Shown here piece by piece: positions 18,320 through 27,979 of a stretch of DNA of 64,000 bases. Each line of letters starts with the position of its first letter. Position 1 is the first letter of the stretch. Both the position numbers and the translations under genes were made by a program. The DNA lies in NCBI GenBank assembly GCA_019359125.1, contig JAHHHY010000007.1:23355-87354 (forward strand). Reading direction: 5' to 3'. Below the pieces are notes generated by a model, which had not been told where the DNA came from, made no database searches, and saw nothing but the letters and a program-made list of their open reading frames with translations. Source of the DNA: Pleurocapsa minor GSE-CHR-MK 17-07R (GTDB taxonomy: Bacteria; Chloroflexota; Anaerolineae; Aggregatilineales; Phototrophicaceae).

Positions 18320-19387
18320 ATGTTCTCAGCAGAGTTTATTTCGCGCATCCTTGGCATGATCGTGTTTGCAGTGCTCGGCGCTCAGCTTGGCACCGTTGTC
18401 GGCCAGTCGCTGCGCGTGGAAAGTTCGCTGGTCGTCTCCTTCTTCTTCGGCCTGACGGGCATCCTGTTCGGCCTGATTCTGACGCCGTGGCTGACGGTGC
18501 GCCCGGTGCGCTGGCTCAGCCGGTCTATTAACGAACAACCCATCGAAGTGCTGTTTACCACACTGATGGGCCTGCTGCTGGGCCTGGCACTGGGACTGCT
18601 GCTGGCCTATCCGCTGGCACAGCTTCCCCCGCCGCTCAATAACTGGGTGCCCGCGTTGATGTCGCTGTTGCTGGCCTATGTGATGACCAGCCTGTTCCGC
18701 AATCGCTCGCGCGAGGTGTGGGGCTTCATGAACGAATGGCTCGGCATCGGCTCGAAGTCGCTGGCCATGCCGGGCACTGCCAATGTCAAGCAGTTCCTGC
18801 TGGACACCAGCATCCTGATTGACGGCCGCATCGTCGATATTGCGCGCACCGGCTTCATCGCCGGCACATTGACGGTGCCGCGTTTCGTCATCAGTGAGCT
18901 GCACCGGGTGGCAGACAGCAGCGACCCGCAGCGACGCAACCGTGGCCGCCGTGGCCTGACCAAGCTGAACGATTTGCAGCGCGACCCGACGGTTTCGTTC
19001 CGCATCGTGGACGATGATTTTGAGGAAATCGCCGATGTGGACGACAAGCTGATCGCACTCGGCCTGAAGCTGGGCATGCCCATCCTGACGATCGATTTCC
19101 CGATGAACCAGGTGGCCAAGGCGCAGGGCGTGGAGGTGCTGAACATCAATGCGCTGTCGAACGCGGTGCGCAGCGCCTATATCCCTGGCGAGACTTTCGC
19201 GCTGCGCGTCTTGCAGGAAGGCCGCGAGGCCGGGCAGGGCGTGGGCTATCTGGAAGACGGCACGATGGTCATCGTGGAAAATGGCAAGCAGTACATGGAC
19301 CGCACGATCTACGTCGAAGTGACCAAGCTGATCAATAAAGAAGCCGGGCGCATCATTTTCGCCAAGCCCGCCGACGGCCGCAACTAG
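18320..19387 (+). CDS. PIN/TRAM domain membrane protein (YacL-like)
   Basis: TM region, PIN motif FLLDTSILIDGRIVDIARTGF, RRGLTKLNDLQRDPTV, C-terminal TRAM. Confidence 0.88.
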   Translation: MFSAEFISRILGMIVFAVLGAQLGTVVGQSLRVESSLVVSFFFGLTGILFGLILTPWLTVRPVRWLSRSINEQPIEVLFTTLMGLLLGLALGLLLAYPLAQLPPPLNNWVPALMSLLLAYVMTSLFRNRSREVWGFMNEWLGIGSKSLAMPGTANVKQFLLDTSILIDGRIVDIARTGFIAGTLTVPRFVISELHRVADSSDPQRRNRGRRGLTKLNDLQRDPTVSFRIVDDDFEEIADVDDKLIALGLKLGMPILTIDFPMNQVAKAQGVEVLNINALSNAVRSAYIPGETFALRVLQEGREAGQGVGYLEDGTMVIVENGKQYMDRTIYVEVTKLINKEAGRIIFAKPADGRN

Positions 19388-19460
19388 GTTAGCGATGACG
19401 ATATGAACCGCCACGACGCCAAGAGGGTGATGGCCTTTCCTGGCGGTTCAAAAAAGAGAC

Positions 19461-21158
19461 TTACAGCCGCCGGCTTGATTTGTCTTTGTTCAGGCTGGGC
19501 GTATAGCCCTCCAGCACATCCCCCGACAACAGCTTCTGCATATCGGTATAGAACTGCTGGCCATATTCGCGCGTCTTGATGACGACCGGCATCGGCACGG
19601 CATGGCCCATGATGATCGCCTGCTGTTTGGTGTCCAGGCGCGCCAGCACCTCGCGCAGGCCGGCCGCCCCGCTGATGCCGTTCAGCACCGCCGAGATATC
19701 TTTCTCGTTGTCCAGCAGGGCGGTGACGCGTGTGCCGATCTGGCTCATGACCTCATCGTCGATGCCGCTGGGGCGCTGGTCCACGATCAGCAGCGTGACG
19801 TTATACTTGCGCAGCTCGCGCGCGATGATGCCAAAAATCGTCTGATTGGCGATCTTCGGGTCCAGGAATTTGTGCGCTTCCTCAATCACGATCAGCAGCT
19901 GGCGCGGCTCCGGCGCGGACTTGTCGCCCAGCGCGCGCTCCATCTTCTGCACATACACCTCGTGGATGCGCCGCGTCAGGTAATTGGCCACCAGAATGTA
20001 CGCTTCCAGCGAATTGCCGTAGCGGCCAAATTCCAGCACCACGCTCTGGCCCTGTTCGAGGAAGCCCATCAGCGTCTTGATGCTTTCTTCGGCGGCTTCC
20101 TCCACCAGGAAGTCCCAGCGGCCGAAACGCTCCAGGCGGCGCTGGAGTGCCTTCAGCGTGCCTGCCCGGGTATTGCCGTCCGCCTCAAACTCGTCGAAGC
20201 CATCGGCGCGCATGTCCAGCAGCGACTGTACCCAGCGATCCTTGAATTTCTTCTCAAGCTGATAGGCCGCGTCGATCATCGCGTCGCTCAGGTTCATCGT
20301 CTCGCGCAGCATTTCCAGGTCGGCGGGCTCGATGGCGCTGTAGGGCAGCTTGACATCCATGTCGCGGTTGACGCCGCGATTGGCCGACGATTCCGGGTCG
20401 AGCGTACACACTTTCACGCGCCCGCGCCCCAGGATATCAACCAGGCCCTTGGCCTGACCCTGCTTCTCGTCTTTGACCACGCCGCCGTAATCGCCATGCA
20501 TGTCAAAAATCAGGCAGCTGGCCTTGTCGCGCGCGATCACGCCGGCCAGCAGCAGGCGCGTGAGGAAGCTCTTGCCGGTGCCGCTTTTGCCGAACACGCC
20601 GATCGAACGCTCCACCAGCCGCGACAGGTTCAGGTTCACGCTCACGTTGTCGCGTTCCATTTCCAGCGGGCTGCCCACGTTGAAATGCTGCGCGTCATCC
20701 ACGCCAAACACATCGTTCACGTCCTGCACGCTGGCATTGCGCACGCGGGTGAAATGCCCCGGAATCGTCTTGACCGGCTTGGGCACGGTATGCGCCGCGC
20801 TGCTCTCCAGCGACAGCATCGGCTGGATGCTCACCTTGCCATAGGCCGAGGTGCCGATATACACATCGCGGAAGAAGATGTTGGTGATGTCGGGCGGGTT
20901 GTTCTGGATATCGGGATTGCTGTTGTCGAGGATGACATCGGTCACCATGCAGAAGAAACGCTGCTGGGCGGCCCCTTCCACCACGACGTAACGGCCGACC
21001 GCCAGCGACTCTACGCTGACATGCGGATGCAGGCGCACCGTCAGCCCCTTGCTGAGCGAACCGCCCACGATCACGCCGATGGTCTCGGCAGGCGCCAGCG
21101 ATGCGGGGATCATCGTATCGAATTCGGCGTCGGCAGACAGGGGTCGGTTGGTGGTCAT
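19461..21158 (-). CDS. HerA-like/DUF87 ATPase
   Basis: Walker A GVFGKSGTGKSFLTRLL, Walker B LLIVIEEAHKFLDP, VDQRPSGIDDEVMSQIGTRV. Confidence 0.88.
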   Translation of the reverse strand: MTTNRPLSADAEFDTMIPASLAPAETIGVIVGGSLSKGLTVRLHPHVSVESLAVGRYVVVEGAAQQRFFCMVTDVILDNSNPDIQNNPPDITNIFFRDVYIGTSAYGKVSIQPMLSLESSAAHTVPKPVKTIPGHFTRVRNASVQDVNDVFGVDDAQHFNVGSPLEMERDNVSVNLNLSRLVERSIGVFGKSGTGKSFLTRLLLAGVIARDKASCLIFDMHGDYGGVVKDEKQGQAKGLVDILGRGRVKVCTLDPESSANRGVNRDMDVKLPYSAIEPADLEMLRETMNLSDAMIDAAYQLEKKFKDRWVQSLLDMRADGFDEFEADGNTRAGTLKALQRRLERFGRWDFLVEEAAEESIKTLMGFLEQGQSVVLEFGRYGNSLEAYILVANYLTRRIHEVYVQKMERALGDKSAPEPRQLLIVIEEAHKFLDPKIANQTIFGIIARELRKYNVTLLIVDQRPSGIDDEVMSQIGTRVTALLDNEKDISAVLNGISGAAGLREVLARLDTKQQAIIMGHAVPMPVVIKTREYGQQFYTDMQKLLSGDVLEGYTPSLNKDKSSRRL

Positions 21159-21371
21159 CGAATGCGCCTCGCTGTGCGTCGAAAAGTGCGATAATTATAC
21201 ACGATTTCCGTTCAGATTACGAACTTTTGTTCGCAATTTATGCCATCAAAACAGCCCGTCTGAAGCACGTAACCGGGCCATGATGTATGTCCACTATACC
21301 CGATTGTGGGGCGCACGCTCAAACGCCGATGGTACACTCTGCGGCATGATTGGCGCGCTGTGGGGAACACC

Positions 21372-22148
21372 ATGGAAATCGGGCTGCTGATACTGGGATT
21401 GGCCGCGGGCGTATTGTCCGGCATGTTTGGCATCGGCGGAGGTGTGGTCATCGTGCCGGTCATGACGGCGCTGTTTGGCTATTCGCTGCAGGCCGCCGTG
21501 GGCACCTCGCTGGCCGCGCTGCTGATGCCGGTCGGGATTTTCGCCTGCATCGCCTATTATCGCGCGGGCAAGCTGCGCCTGAAAGTGGCCGCGCTGGTGG
21601 CGCTGGGGCTGACGGTCGGCGCGCTGGGCGGGGCGCAGCTGGCGCTCAATCTTCCGACCGACACGCTGCGCCAGTTGTACGGCGCGTTTCTGCTGTTTGC
21701 GGCATGGCGCTTCACCGAGCCGATCAAATGGGTCCAGGAACGGCGCGGACAGCGCGCCCCGGCCGCAGAGTCTGTGGCCAGCACCGATTTCCAGCCCCTC
21801 CCGCTGCTGATTGTCGGGCTGGTGGCCGGGGTGATTTCCGGCATGTTCGGCGTGGGCGGCGGTATCGTCATTGTGCCGGCGCTGGTGGGCCTGCTGAAAT
21901 TTGACCAGAAGCTGGCGGTGGGTACGTCGCTGGGGGCGCTGCTGCTGCCCGTCAGCGCGGGCGCGGTCATCTCATACTACAGCGAAGGCCTGCTGAATAT
22001 TGGCGCGGCTGCCCTGGTGGCCATCGGTCTGGCCGGCGGCGCGTTCCTGGGCGCACGCATCGCGCTCGGCCTGCCCGGCGCCACGATCAAACGCCTGTAC
22101 GGCATCTTCCTGCTGGTCGTCGGCCTGCGCTTCCTGCTGGGCGGGTAA
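21372..22148 (+). CDS. Sulfite exporter TauE/SafE family protein
   Basis: Two internally repeated GLxAGxxSGMFGxGGGxVIVP motifs. Confidence 0.9.
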   Translation: MEIGLLILGLAAGVLSGMFGIGGGVVIVPVMTALFGYSLQAAVGTSLAALLMPVGIFACIAYYRAGKLRLKVAALVALGLTVGALGGAQLALNLPTDTLRQLYGAFLLFAAWRFTEPIKWVQERRGQRAPAAESVASTDFQPLPLLIVGLVAGVISGMFGVGGGIVIVPALVGLLKFDQKLAVGTSLGALLLPVSAGAVISYYSEGLLNIGAAALVAIGLAGGAFLGARIALGLPGATIKRLYGIFLLVVGLRFLLGG

Positions 22149-22259
22149 TCCACACCCGCCAGCCCAAAACACCTCGCCTCAAAAATCCCGCGCGCGGGGG
22201 ATATGCGCCCGCCTGATCACAGGTATCATGTGGTCAGTGAGTCATTCTGCGAGGCGCAT

Positions 22260-24053
22260 ATGGCAGCAATTTCTACCTCATCAACTGGCGAATCCGCACC
22301 CGTAAAGGGAATGTCCTACTGGGCGCTGATGACCATTTTTATGGCTTTCTCCACCGGCATCAGCATGATCATCGTGCCTGTGTCTGTGGCGCTGGCCCAG
22401 CGCCTCGGCGCTGACCCCGGCGTGACCGTGCTGATCTTCACTGTGATTGCCGGGCCGATGCAGTACGCGCTGTTCCGTAACATGGCCAACCGCAATATCG
22501 ACTTCAGCCAGCGGTTCATCGCGCTGGTGCGCAATCAGCCGGTGCGCGAGGCGGAAATTTCGTCCTCGGATGTGTTCGCGCCGCTGTACGACCAGCTCAA
22601 TGTGCTGATCCGCGAGCGTGCCGACCTGAAGACCATGCGCGGCACACTGGTCGAGCAGATCAGCGAGGCGGCGGCGCAGGAAGAGCGCAAGCGCCTCGCC
22701 CGCGACCTGCACGACTCGATCAAGCAGCAGGTCTTCAGCATGAGCGTGAGCGCATCGGCCGCCTACGCGCATCTGGAGGGCAATCCCACAGCCGCCCGCG
22801 CCGCTTTGCTGGATGTGAAGCAGAGCGCGCAGGAGGCGATGGTGGAGATGCGCGCGCTCTTGCAGCAGTTATCGCCCGCGCCGCTGGAAAAGTCCGGGCT
22901 GGTGCAGGCGCTGCGCGAACAGTGCGAGGCATTGGCCTATCGCACAGGCGCGAAAGTGGAAACGCAGTTTGGCACGCTGCCGCCTGATGACCGCCTGCCC
23001 ATCGGCGCGCAGGAGACGATCTTCCGCATCGCCCAGGAGGCGCTGTCGAATATTGCCCGCCACGCCCGCGCCATGCACGTCACGCTGGCGCTGACCACCG
23101 AAGACGAGGCGGTCACGCTGAAAATCACCGATAACGGACAAGGCTTTGATATTTCAAAGGCGCCGGAAGGCATGGGGCTGGGCAATATTCGCACCCGTGC
23201 CCAGGCCATCGGCGCGACTATTGCACTCGAGAGTGAGACAGGGAAAGGAACCATGCTCAACGTCAGAATCCCCCAGATTCAACCCATGCCTGAGGAGCCG
23301 CCGGTCAACCCGGAGGTCGAACGCCTGAGCAAGTCAGTCGTGCGCGATACCTACATCGTCGCCGGCGCGGCGTCGGTGCTGCTGCTGGTGGTGTCGCTGT
23401 TCGCTTACCGGCTGTTCAACCGGCCGGACTTCTTTGGTGAAGGCGATCCGGTGATGGTTGTCATCTTCGTGGCGATGGTAGCCGCTGTGGTCGTGTCAGC
23501 ACCGCTGGCCGTGCTGCGCTGGCGCGATGCCATCCGTGGCCGCCAGCAGCTGCTGGCGCTGGCCGGGCCGGGCAGCTTTGTCGACCTGCACGTGCGCCGC
23601 CATGCCCTGGCGGGTGGACTGCTGTTCTTCTCTGTAGTGGCCTGGCTTGCCCCGCTCATGCTCATCCGCGACAACGACCCGAACTGGGCGCCAGTCGTGC
23701 TCAGCGTATTTGGCATTGCGGTTGGCGGCCGTCTGTACTACCTGATGATGCGCACCTACCAGCGTGAGCTGTTGCTGATGCCGCTGTCGCGCCGCATCGA
23801 GGCACTGAATAATCGCCTGAAGGAAGTGCGTACGGCCTGGCTGAGCGTCGTCTTCGTCATTGCCGTGCAGATTTTCTCGGTGCTGATCGGCGGCGGATTC
23901 AATGGCCAACTGCCCCCGGCCGAGGCCGACCACTGGATGCAGATGCTGCAAGTGGGGATCGTCATTTTCCTCATTGGCAACCAGGTGATCTCGCTGGTCG
24001 TGTATCGCCGCTGGATGCGCGAGGCCGTGGCGGCCGAAGGGGGCATGCTATGA
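22260..24053 (+). CDS. Sensor histidine kinase (HisKA_3/HATPase) with C-terminal membrane region
   Basis: ERKRLARDLHDSIKQQVFSMSV; NIARHARA, DNGQGFD, GMGLGNIRTRAQAIGA; followed by about 200 aa with several TM stretches. Confidence 0.9.
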   Translation: MAAISTSSTGESAPVKGMSYWALMTIFMAFSTGISMIIVPVSVALAQRLGADPGVTVLIFTVIAGPMQYALFRNMANRNIDFSQRFIALVRNQPVREAEISSSDVFAPLYDQLNVLIRERADLKTMRGTLVEQISEAAAQEERKRLARDLHDSIKQQVFSMSVSASAAYAHLEGNPTAARAALLDVKQSAQEAMVEMRALLQQLSPAPLEKSGLVQALREQCEALAYRTGAKVETQFGTLPPDDRLPIGAQETIFRIAQEALSNIARHARAMHVTLALTTEDEAVTLKITDNGQGFDISKAPEGMGLGNIRTRAQAIGATIALESETGKGTMLNVRIPQIQPMPEEPPVNPEVERLSKSVVRDTYIVAGAASVLLLVVSLFAYRLFNRPDFFGEGDPVMVVIFVAMVAAVVVSAPLAVLRWRDAIRGRQQLLALAGPGSFVDLHVRRHALAGGLLFFSVVAWLAPLMLIRDNDPNWAPVVLSVFGIAVGGRLYYLMMRTYQRELLLMPLSRRIEALNNRLKEVRTAWLSVVFVIAVQIFSVLIGGGFNGQLPPAEADHWMQMLQVGIVIFLIGNQVISLVVYRRWMREAVAAEGGML

Positions 24054-24700
24054 CCGGCCTGAATGTGGTGCTGGTGGACGATCATCATGTCGTGCGGCGT
24101 GGCATCCAGAGCTTCCTGAGCGCCATGCCCGATATGCAGGTGGTGGGCACGGCGGCCAGCGGCGAAGAACTGCTGACCAATATCGAAACCTGGCTGCCGG
24201 ACGTGGTGGTGATGGACCTGTATATGCCGGGCGGCATCGATGGCATCGAGACGACGCGCCGCCTGCGCGAAATCACGCCGCACACCGAGGTTGTCGTGCT
24301 GACGGCGCATACAGACGATGAGCGCGTGATTGCCGCGCTGCGCAGCGGGGCCATCGGCTACATCCGCAAGGAAAGCGACCCGCTGCTGCTGGTGGAGGCG
24401 ATCCGCGCGGCGGCCCGCGGCCAGAGCATGGTCGATCCCTCGGTGGCCGGGGCGATGCTGCGCGACATGACCGGCTCCAAAGCCGCTGGCAGTGGCCTGA
24501 CCGAGCGCGAGCGCGAAATCCTGCTGGAGCTGGCGCGTGGTATGAGCAACAAGGAAATCGCCGCCAAGCTGGTCATCAGCGAGGAGACCGTCAAGACGCA
24601 TGTGGGCAATGTGCTGTCGAAGCTGCACCTGCGCCAGCGCCATCAGACGATGGTGTATGCGCTGAAGAAGGGGCTGATTACTTTAGAGGAATTGGAGTAA
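24050..24700 (+). CDS. NarL/LuxR-type response regulator
   Basis: Receiver VVLVDDHHVVRRGIQ, DVVVMDLYMPG; LuxR HTH LTEREREILLELARGMSNKEIAAKLVISEETVKTHVGNVLSKL; ATGA overlap with kinase. Confidence 0.95.
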   Translation: MTGLNVVLVDDHHVVRRGIQSFLSAMPDMQVVGTAASGEELLTNIETWLPDVVVMDLYMPGGIDGIETTRRLREITPHTEVVVLTAHTDDERVIAALRSGAIGYIRKESDPLLLVEAIRAAARGQSMVDPSVAGAMLRDMTGSKAAGSGLTEREREILLELARGMSNKEIAAKLVISEETVKTHVGNVLSKLHLRQRHQTMVYALKKGLITLEELE

Positions 24701-24801
24701 GCACCGCCGCCCTTGCGCGAAGTTTACGCGTACGCGATATAATCACGTCTGGTGGGTGAAGGTTCGCCCCACACGCAGCGCACAGCAGGCATGACGCTCG
24801 C

Positions 24802-26985
24802 ATGACAGACGATTTGATCGGCAAGCACATTGGCGACTATGAAATACTGGGCGAAATCGGGCGCGGGGGCATGGCCACCGTGTACCGGGCGCGCCAGACG
24901 TCGATGCTTAACCGTATCGTCGCCCTGAAGCTGCTTCCCAGACACCTGATGAGTGACACGACCTACCTTCAGCGTTTCGAGCGCGAGGTGGAGATCGTGT
25001 CGCGCCTTGAACACCGCAGCATCGTGCCGGTGTACGCGTATGGCGAGCATGAAGGCCAGCCGTATATCGTCATGCGCTATATGGCGGGCGGGTCGATTGA
25101 CCAGCGGCTGAACGCCGGGCCGATGTCCCCTGCCATGATTATCAGTATTTTTGAGCAGATTTGCCCCGCGCTGGACCATGCCCACGCCAAAGACGTGCTG
25201 CACCGCGACCTGAAGCCGTCGAACGTGCTGCTGGATGAAAGCGGCGGCGCTTTCCTGACCGACTTCGGCATCGCCCGCGTGCTGGGCGAAAACAACGCCG
25301 GGACGATCACTACCCAGGGCGTCGTCGGCACGCCCAGCTATATGAGCCCGGAACAGGCGCAGGGCAAGCCGCTCGATAACCGCAGCGACCTGTATTCGAT
25401 GGGCGTGATGCTGTTCGAGATGGCCACCGGCCGCCGCCCGTTTGAGGCCGACACGCCGTATGGCATCGCGGTGGCCCAGGTGACCGAACCGCCGCCGACG
25501 CCGCGCAGTATTCACCCGGACGTGCCGCCGCCGCTGGAAAGCGTCATCCTGACCTCGCTGAGCAAGAACCGCGATCAGCGTTACGAGAGCGCGGCCGCCC
25601 TCATGGACGCGCTGAAGAAAGCGGTGCAGGCGGCCGAAATGGGCATCCATGACACCCAGCCCGGCATGGCGCGCCCGCCGCTGCCCGCCGACGAACCGCC
25701 CGTCTCGCTGGAAGCCACGATTCCACTGACCGCCACGCCCCCGCCCGTGATTCCCGCGCCGCCGCCGCAGACGCCGTCCGAAGTGGTAAACGCCTATGTG
25801 CCGCCGATGTATGCCCAGACCGGGCAGATGACCAGCGGCAATTATGGCCAGGTGCCCAGCGGCACCTTCACTGGCGTGCCGTCTGGCGGGCTGCGCCGCC
25901 GTGTGCGCCAGAGCAACCTGTGGATGAGCGCCGCCCTGGGCGGGCTGATCGGCTGTGGCCTGTTCACCGTGATTGCTATTGTGGCGGTGCTGCTCATCAG
26001 CAGCGCGGCCGATGGCCTGCCTGCTGCCCCGACTGCACCGGCTGATGACGGCGTGCCTGCCCTGCCGACCAATACTGCGCCCGCGCTGGCCAGCACCAAT
26101 ACCCCCCAGCCGGATGCCACGCCTACGCCTGTAGGGGCGACGCCGGACCTGATTCCGGTGGGCGTTGTCGTCAATGGCGAGGCCGTGGCCGGCACACTGG
26201 TTTATTCCGCCGAACGCGCCGGTAATTTTGACATCTATCTGCTCGACCTGGCGACTGGCGCAGAGACGCGCCTGACCGAAAATCCTTCAGCCGATGTCTC
26301 GCCGTATCCATCGCCGGATGGCGAGTCGGTCGTGTTTGCCAGCGACCGCGATGGCGATTTTGAGCTGTATCTGCTTACGCTGGACAGCGGCAGCTTGCGC
26401 GCGCTGACCGATAACGCCGTGGATGACGTGATGCCGTCCTTCAGCCCACAGGGAAGCTGGATCGTGTTTGCCAGCGACACCAGCGGCGATGGCTATTACG
26501 ACCTGTTTCGCGTGGGGCTGAATGGCGCTGCGCCAGAGCGCCTGTTCAGCAGCACCAGCCGCAATGCCGATCCGTACTGGTCTGCAACCGACAACAGCAT
26601 CTATTTTTCAGCGGGAGAGCCGGGCGATGCCCGCACCTGGGAGCTGCGCCGCCTCGACCTGGATGTGGGGGCCGCCGAGACGCTGACCGAGAACAGCGTG
26701 CGCGATCGTGCGCCTGCGCTGGGTGCCGATGGTGCGCTGCTGTTTGAAACCGAAGGCGAAGGCTACGGCGCGATTGCCGTGTTCAATGCTGCCACGCGCG
26801 ACCAGGTCGTACTGTATGACGGCGCCGGTTTTGACTGGGGGCCATCGCTCAGCCCGGATGGCCGCTTCATCGCGTTTACCTCGGATGTCAGCGGGCGCGA
26901 TGAACTGTATGTGATGACCTCGGCTGGAGAAGATGTGACGCTGGTCACAACCACTGGCGGAATGGGTGGCGTATGGATGCCGTGA
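24802..26985 (+). CDS. Ser/Thr protein kinase, TM, C-terminal PD40/TolB-like beta-propeller
   Basis: VLHRDLKPSNVLL, DFGIA, GTPSYMSPEQAQG; single TM; SPDGESVVFASDRDGDFELY repeats. Confidence 0.93.
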   Translation: MTDDLIGKHIGDYEILGEIGRGGMATVYRARQTSMLNRIVALKLLPRHLMSDTTYLQRFEREVEIVSRLEHRSIVPVYAYGEHEGQPYIVMRYMAGGSIDQRLNAGPMSPAMIISIFEQICPALDHAHAKDVLHRDLKPSNVLLDESGGAFLTDFGIARVLGENNAGTITTQGVVGTPSYMSPEQAQGKPLDNRSDLYSMGVMLFEMATGRRPFEADTPYGIAVAQVTEPPPTPRSIHPDVPPPLESVILTSLSKNRDQRYESAAALMDALKKAVQAAEMGIHDTQPGMARPPLPADEPPVSLEATIPLTATPPPVIPAPPPQTPSEVVNAYVPPMYAQTGQMTSGNYGQVPSGTFTGVPSGGLRRRVRQSNLWMSAALGGLIGCGLFTVIAIVAVLLISSAADGLPAAPTAPADDGVPALPTNTAPALASTNTPQPDATPTPVGATPDLIPVGVVVNGEAVAGTLVYSAERAGNFDIYLLDLATGAETRLTENPSADVSPYPSPDGESVVFASDRDGDFELYLLTLDSGSLRALTDNAVDDVMPSFSPQGSWIVFASDTSGDGYYDLFRVGLNGAAPERLFSSTSRNADPYWSATDNSIYFSAGEPGDARTWELRRLDLDVGAAETLTENSVRDRAPALGADGALLFETEGEGYGAIAVFNAATRDQVVLYDGAGFDWGPSLSPDGRFIAFTSDVSGRDELYVMTSAGEDVTLVTTTGGMGGVWMP

Positions 26986-27638
26986 ATCTGACCCGCGCCG
27001 AGCTGGCCGCGGAAGAAATTCGCCGGAATATCATCGCCGGGGGCTATCTGTCGGGCGAACGGCTGGTCGAAATGACCCTGGCGCGCCGCCTCGGCATCAG
27101 CCAGATCACCGTGCGTGACGCGCTGCGCGTGCTGGAGCAGCAGGGCTGGGTGGTGAAGCAGCCCCGGCGCGGCGTCTACGTGCGCGACTTCACGCCGGAA
27201 ACCGCCAGCGAGCTGTATATCCTGTTTGGCGCGATCGAGCGCACCGTGATCGACGCCCTGTGCAGCCTGTCCTCGCGCAAGACCATCCTGAAGCCTGCCT
27301 ATGCCTGCCTGGACGCCGCCGAGGCGCATTTCCTGCGCGGCCAGCGCCGCGAGGGCATCGGCCAGTTGTTCGATACGCATGTTACGCTGGCCGAGGCCAC
27401 CCGCCGCGAACAGACGATGCAACTGCTGAAAGGCATCATCAACCAGGCGCGCCTGCTGGAGGCGATGCGTCAGTCGCGCATTCCCAGCAATGCTAATGAA
27501 TTCAATCAGTACGTGGCCGCGCACCGGACGATGTTCCTGCATATCGAGCACGGGGCCGTCGCCGAGGCACATCAGCAGCTTGGGCTGATTCTGAACACGT
27601 ATACGCAGAATGTGCTGGACGCGCTGACCGTGCGCTGA
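26973..27638 (+). CDS. GntR family transcriptional regulator (FadR subgroup)
   Basis: wHTH ERLVEMTLARRLGISQITVRDALRVLEQQGWVVKQPRRGVYVRDF, FCD-like C-terminus. Confidence 0.9.
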   Translation: MDAVNLTRAELAAEEIRRNIIAGGYLSGERLVEMTLARRLGISQITVRDALRVLEQQGWVVKQPRRGVYVRDFTPETASELYILFGAIERTVIDALCSLSSRKTILKPAYACLDAAEAHFLRGQRREGIGQLFDTHVTLAEATRREQTMQLLKGIINQARLLEAMRQSRIPSNANEFNQYVAAHRTMFLHIEHGAVAEAHQQLGLILNTYTQNVLDALTVR

Positions 27639-27744
27639 GGTGGCAGCGCGTAAGATGGGCCGTGCGCGGCACGTCTGAAAACTAATGCGCGGTAACGCCT
27701 GCGCGTCCTGGCTGAGGATTCGCTAAACAATCCTGGCCGATACG

Positions 27745-27773
27745 TTGACAATCTTCTCTGGATAGCGTACATT
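27745..27773 (+). promoter_or_regulatory. Promoter of Cys-leader/cysteine synthase transcript
   Basis: TTGACA (27745-27750), 17-bp spacer, TACATT (27768-27773); predicted TSS near 27780. Confidence 0.7.
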
Positions 27774-27780
27774 CAGAAGC

Positions 27781-27888
27781 ATGAGACACATGAGCACTTC
27801 CACCATCAATCATTCTGTGAACGCCTGTTGTTGTTGTTGTCCGGCAAGCGGGGTTACCCCTTACCTTCACGACGGCACGCGCGTTTAA
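27781..27888 (+). CDS. Leader peptide MRHMSTSTINHSVNACCCCCPASGVTPYLHDGTRV with five consecutive Cys codons
   Basis: In-frame ATGs at 27781 and 27790, TGT x5 at 27826-27840, TAA at 27886-27888; upstream of cysteine synthase; too short for the ORF track. Confidence 0.8.
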   Translation: MRHMSTSTINHSVNACCCCCPASGVTPYLHDGTRV

Positions 27889-27910
27889 GCAGCACACACG
27901 ACAAACGAAG

Positions 27911-27979
27911 CGCAGCCAGAAGGCAGGACGCCCCGAGGACTACTCCGACGGGCGTTTTGTTTTTCTGGCTGCGTTTTTT
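27911..27979 (+). terminator. Nested intrinsic terminator/attenuator upstream of cysteine synthase
   Basis: Outer stem CGCAGCCAGAA (27911-27921)/TTCTGGCTGCG (27963-27973) then T6; inner stem ACGCCC (27928-27933)/GGGCGT (27950-27955) then TTTTGTTTTT. Confidence 0.8.

Noticed and set aside
19405-19449. GAACCGCCA...TGGCGGTTC inverted repeat as a terminator
   Set aside because: Stem is real but there is no U-tract 3' of the stem on the strand of either gene in the right position; left as an unassigned hairpin.
27639-27744. tRNA or other structured RNA in intergenic region
   Set aside because: No cloverleaf or known riboswitch motif could be identified by eye.
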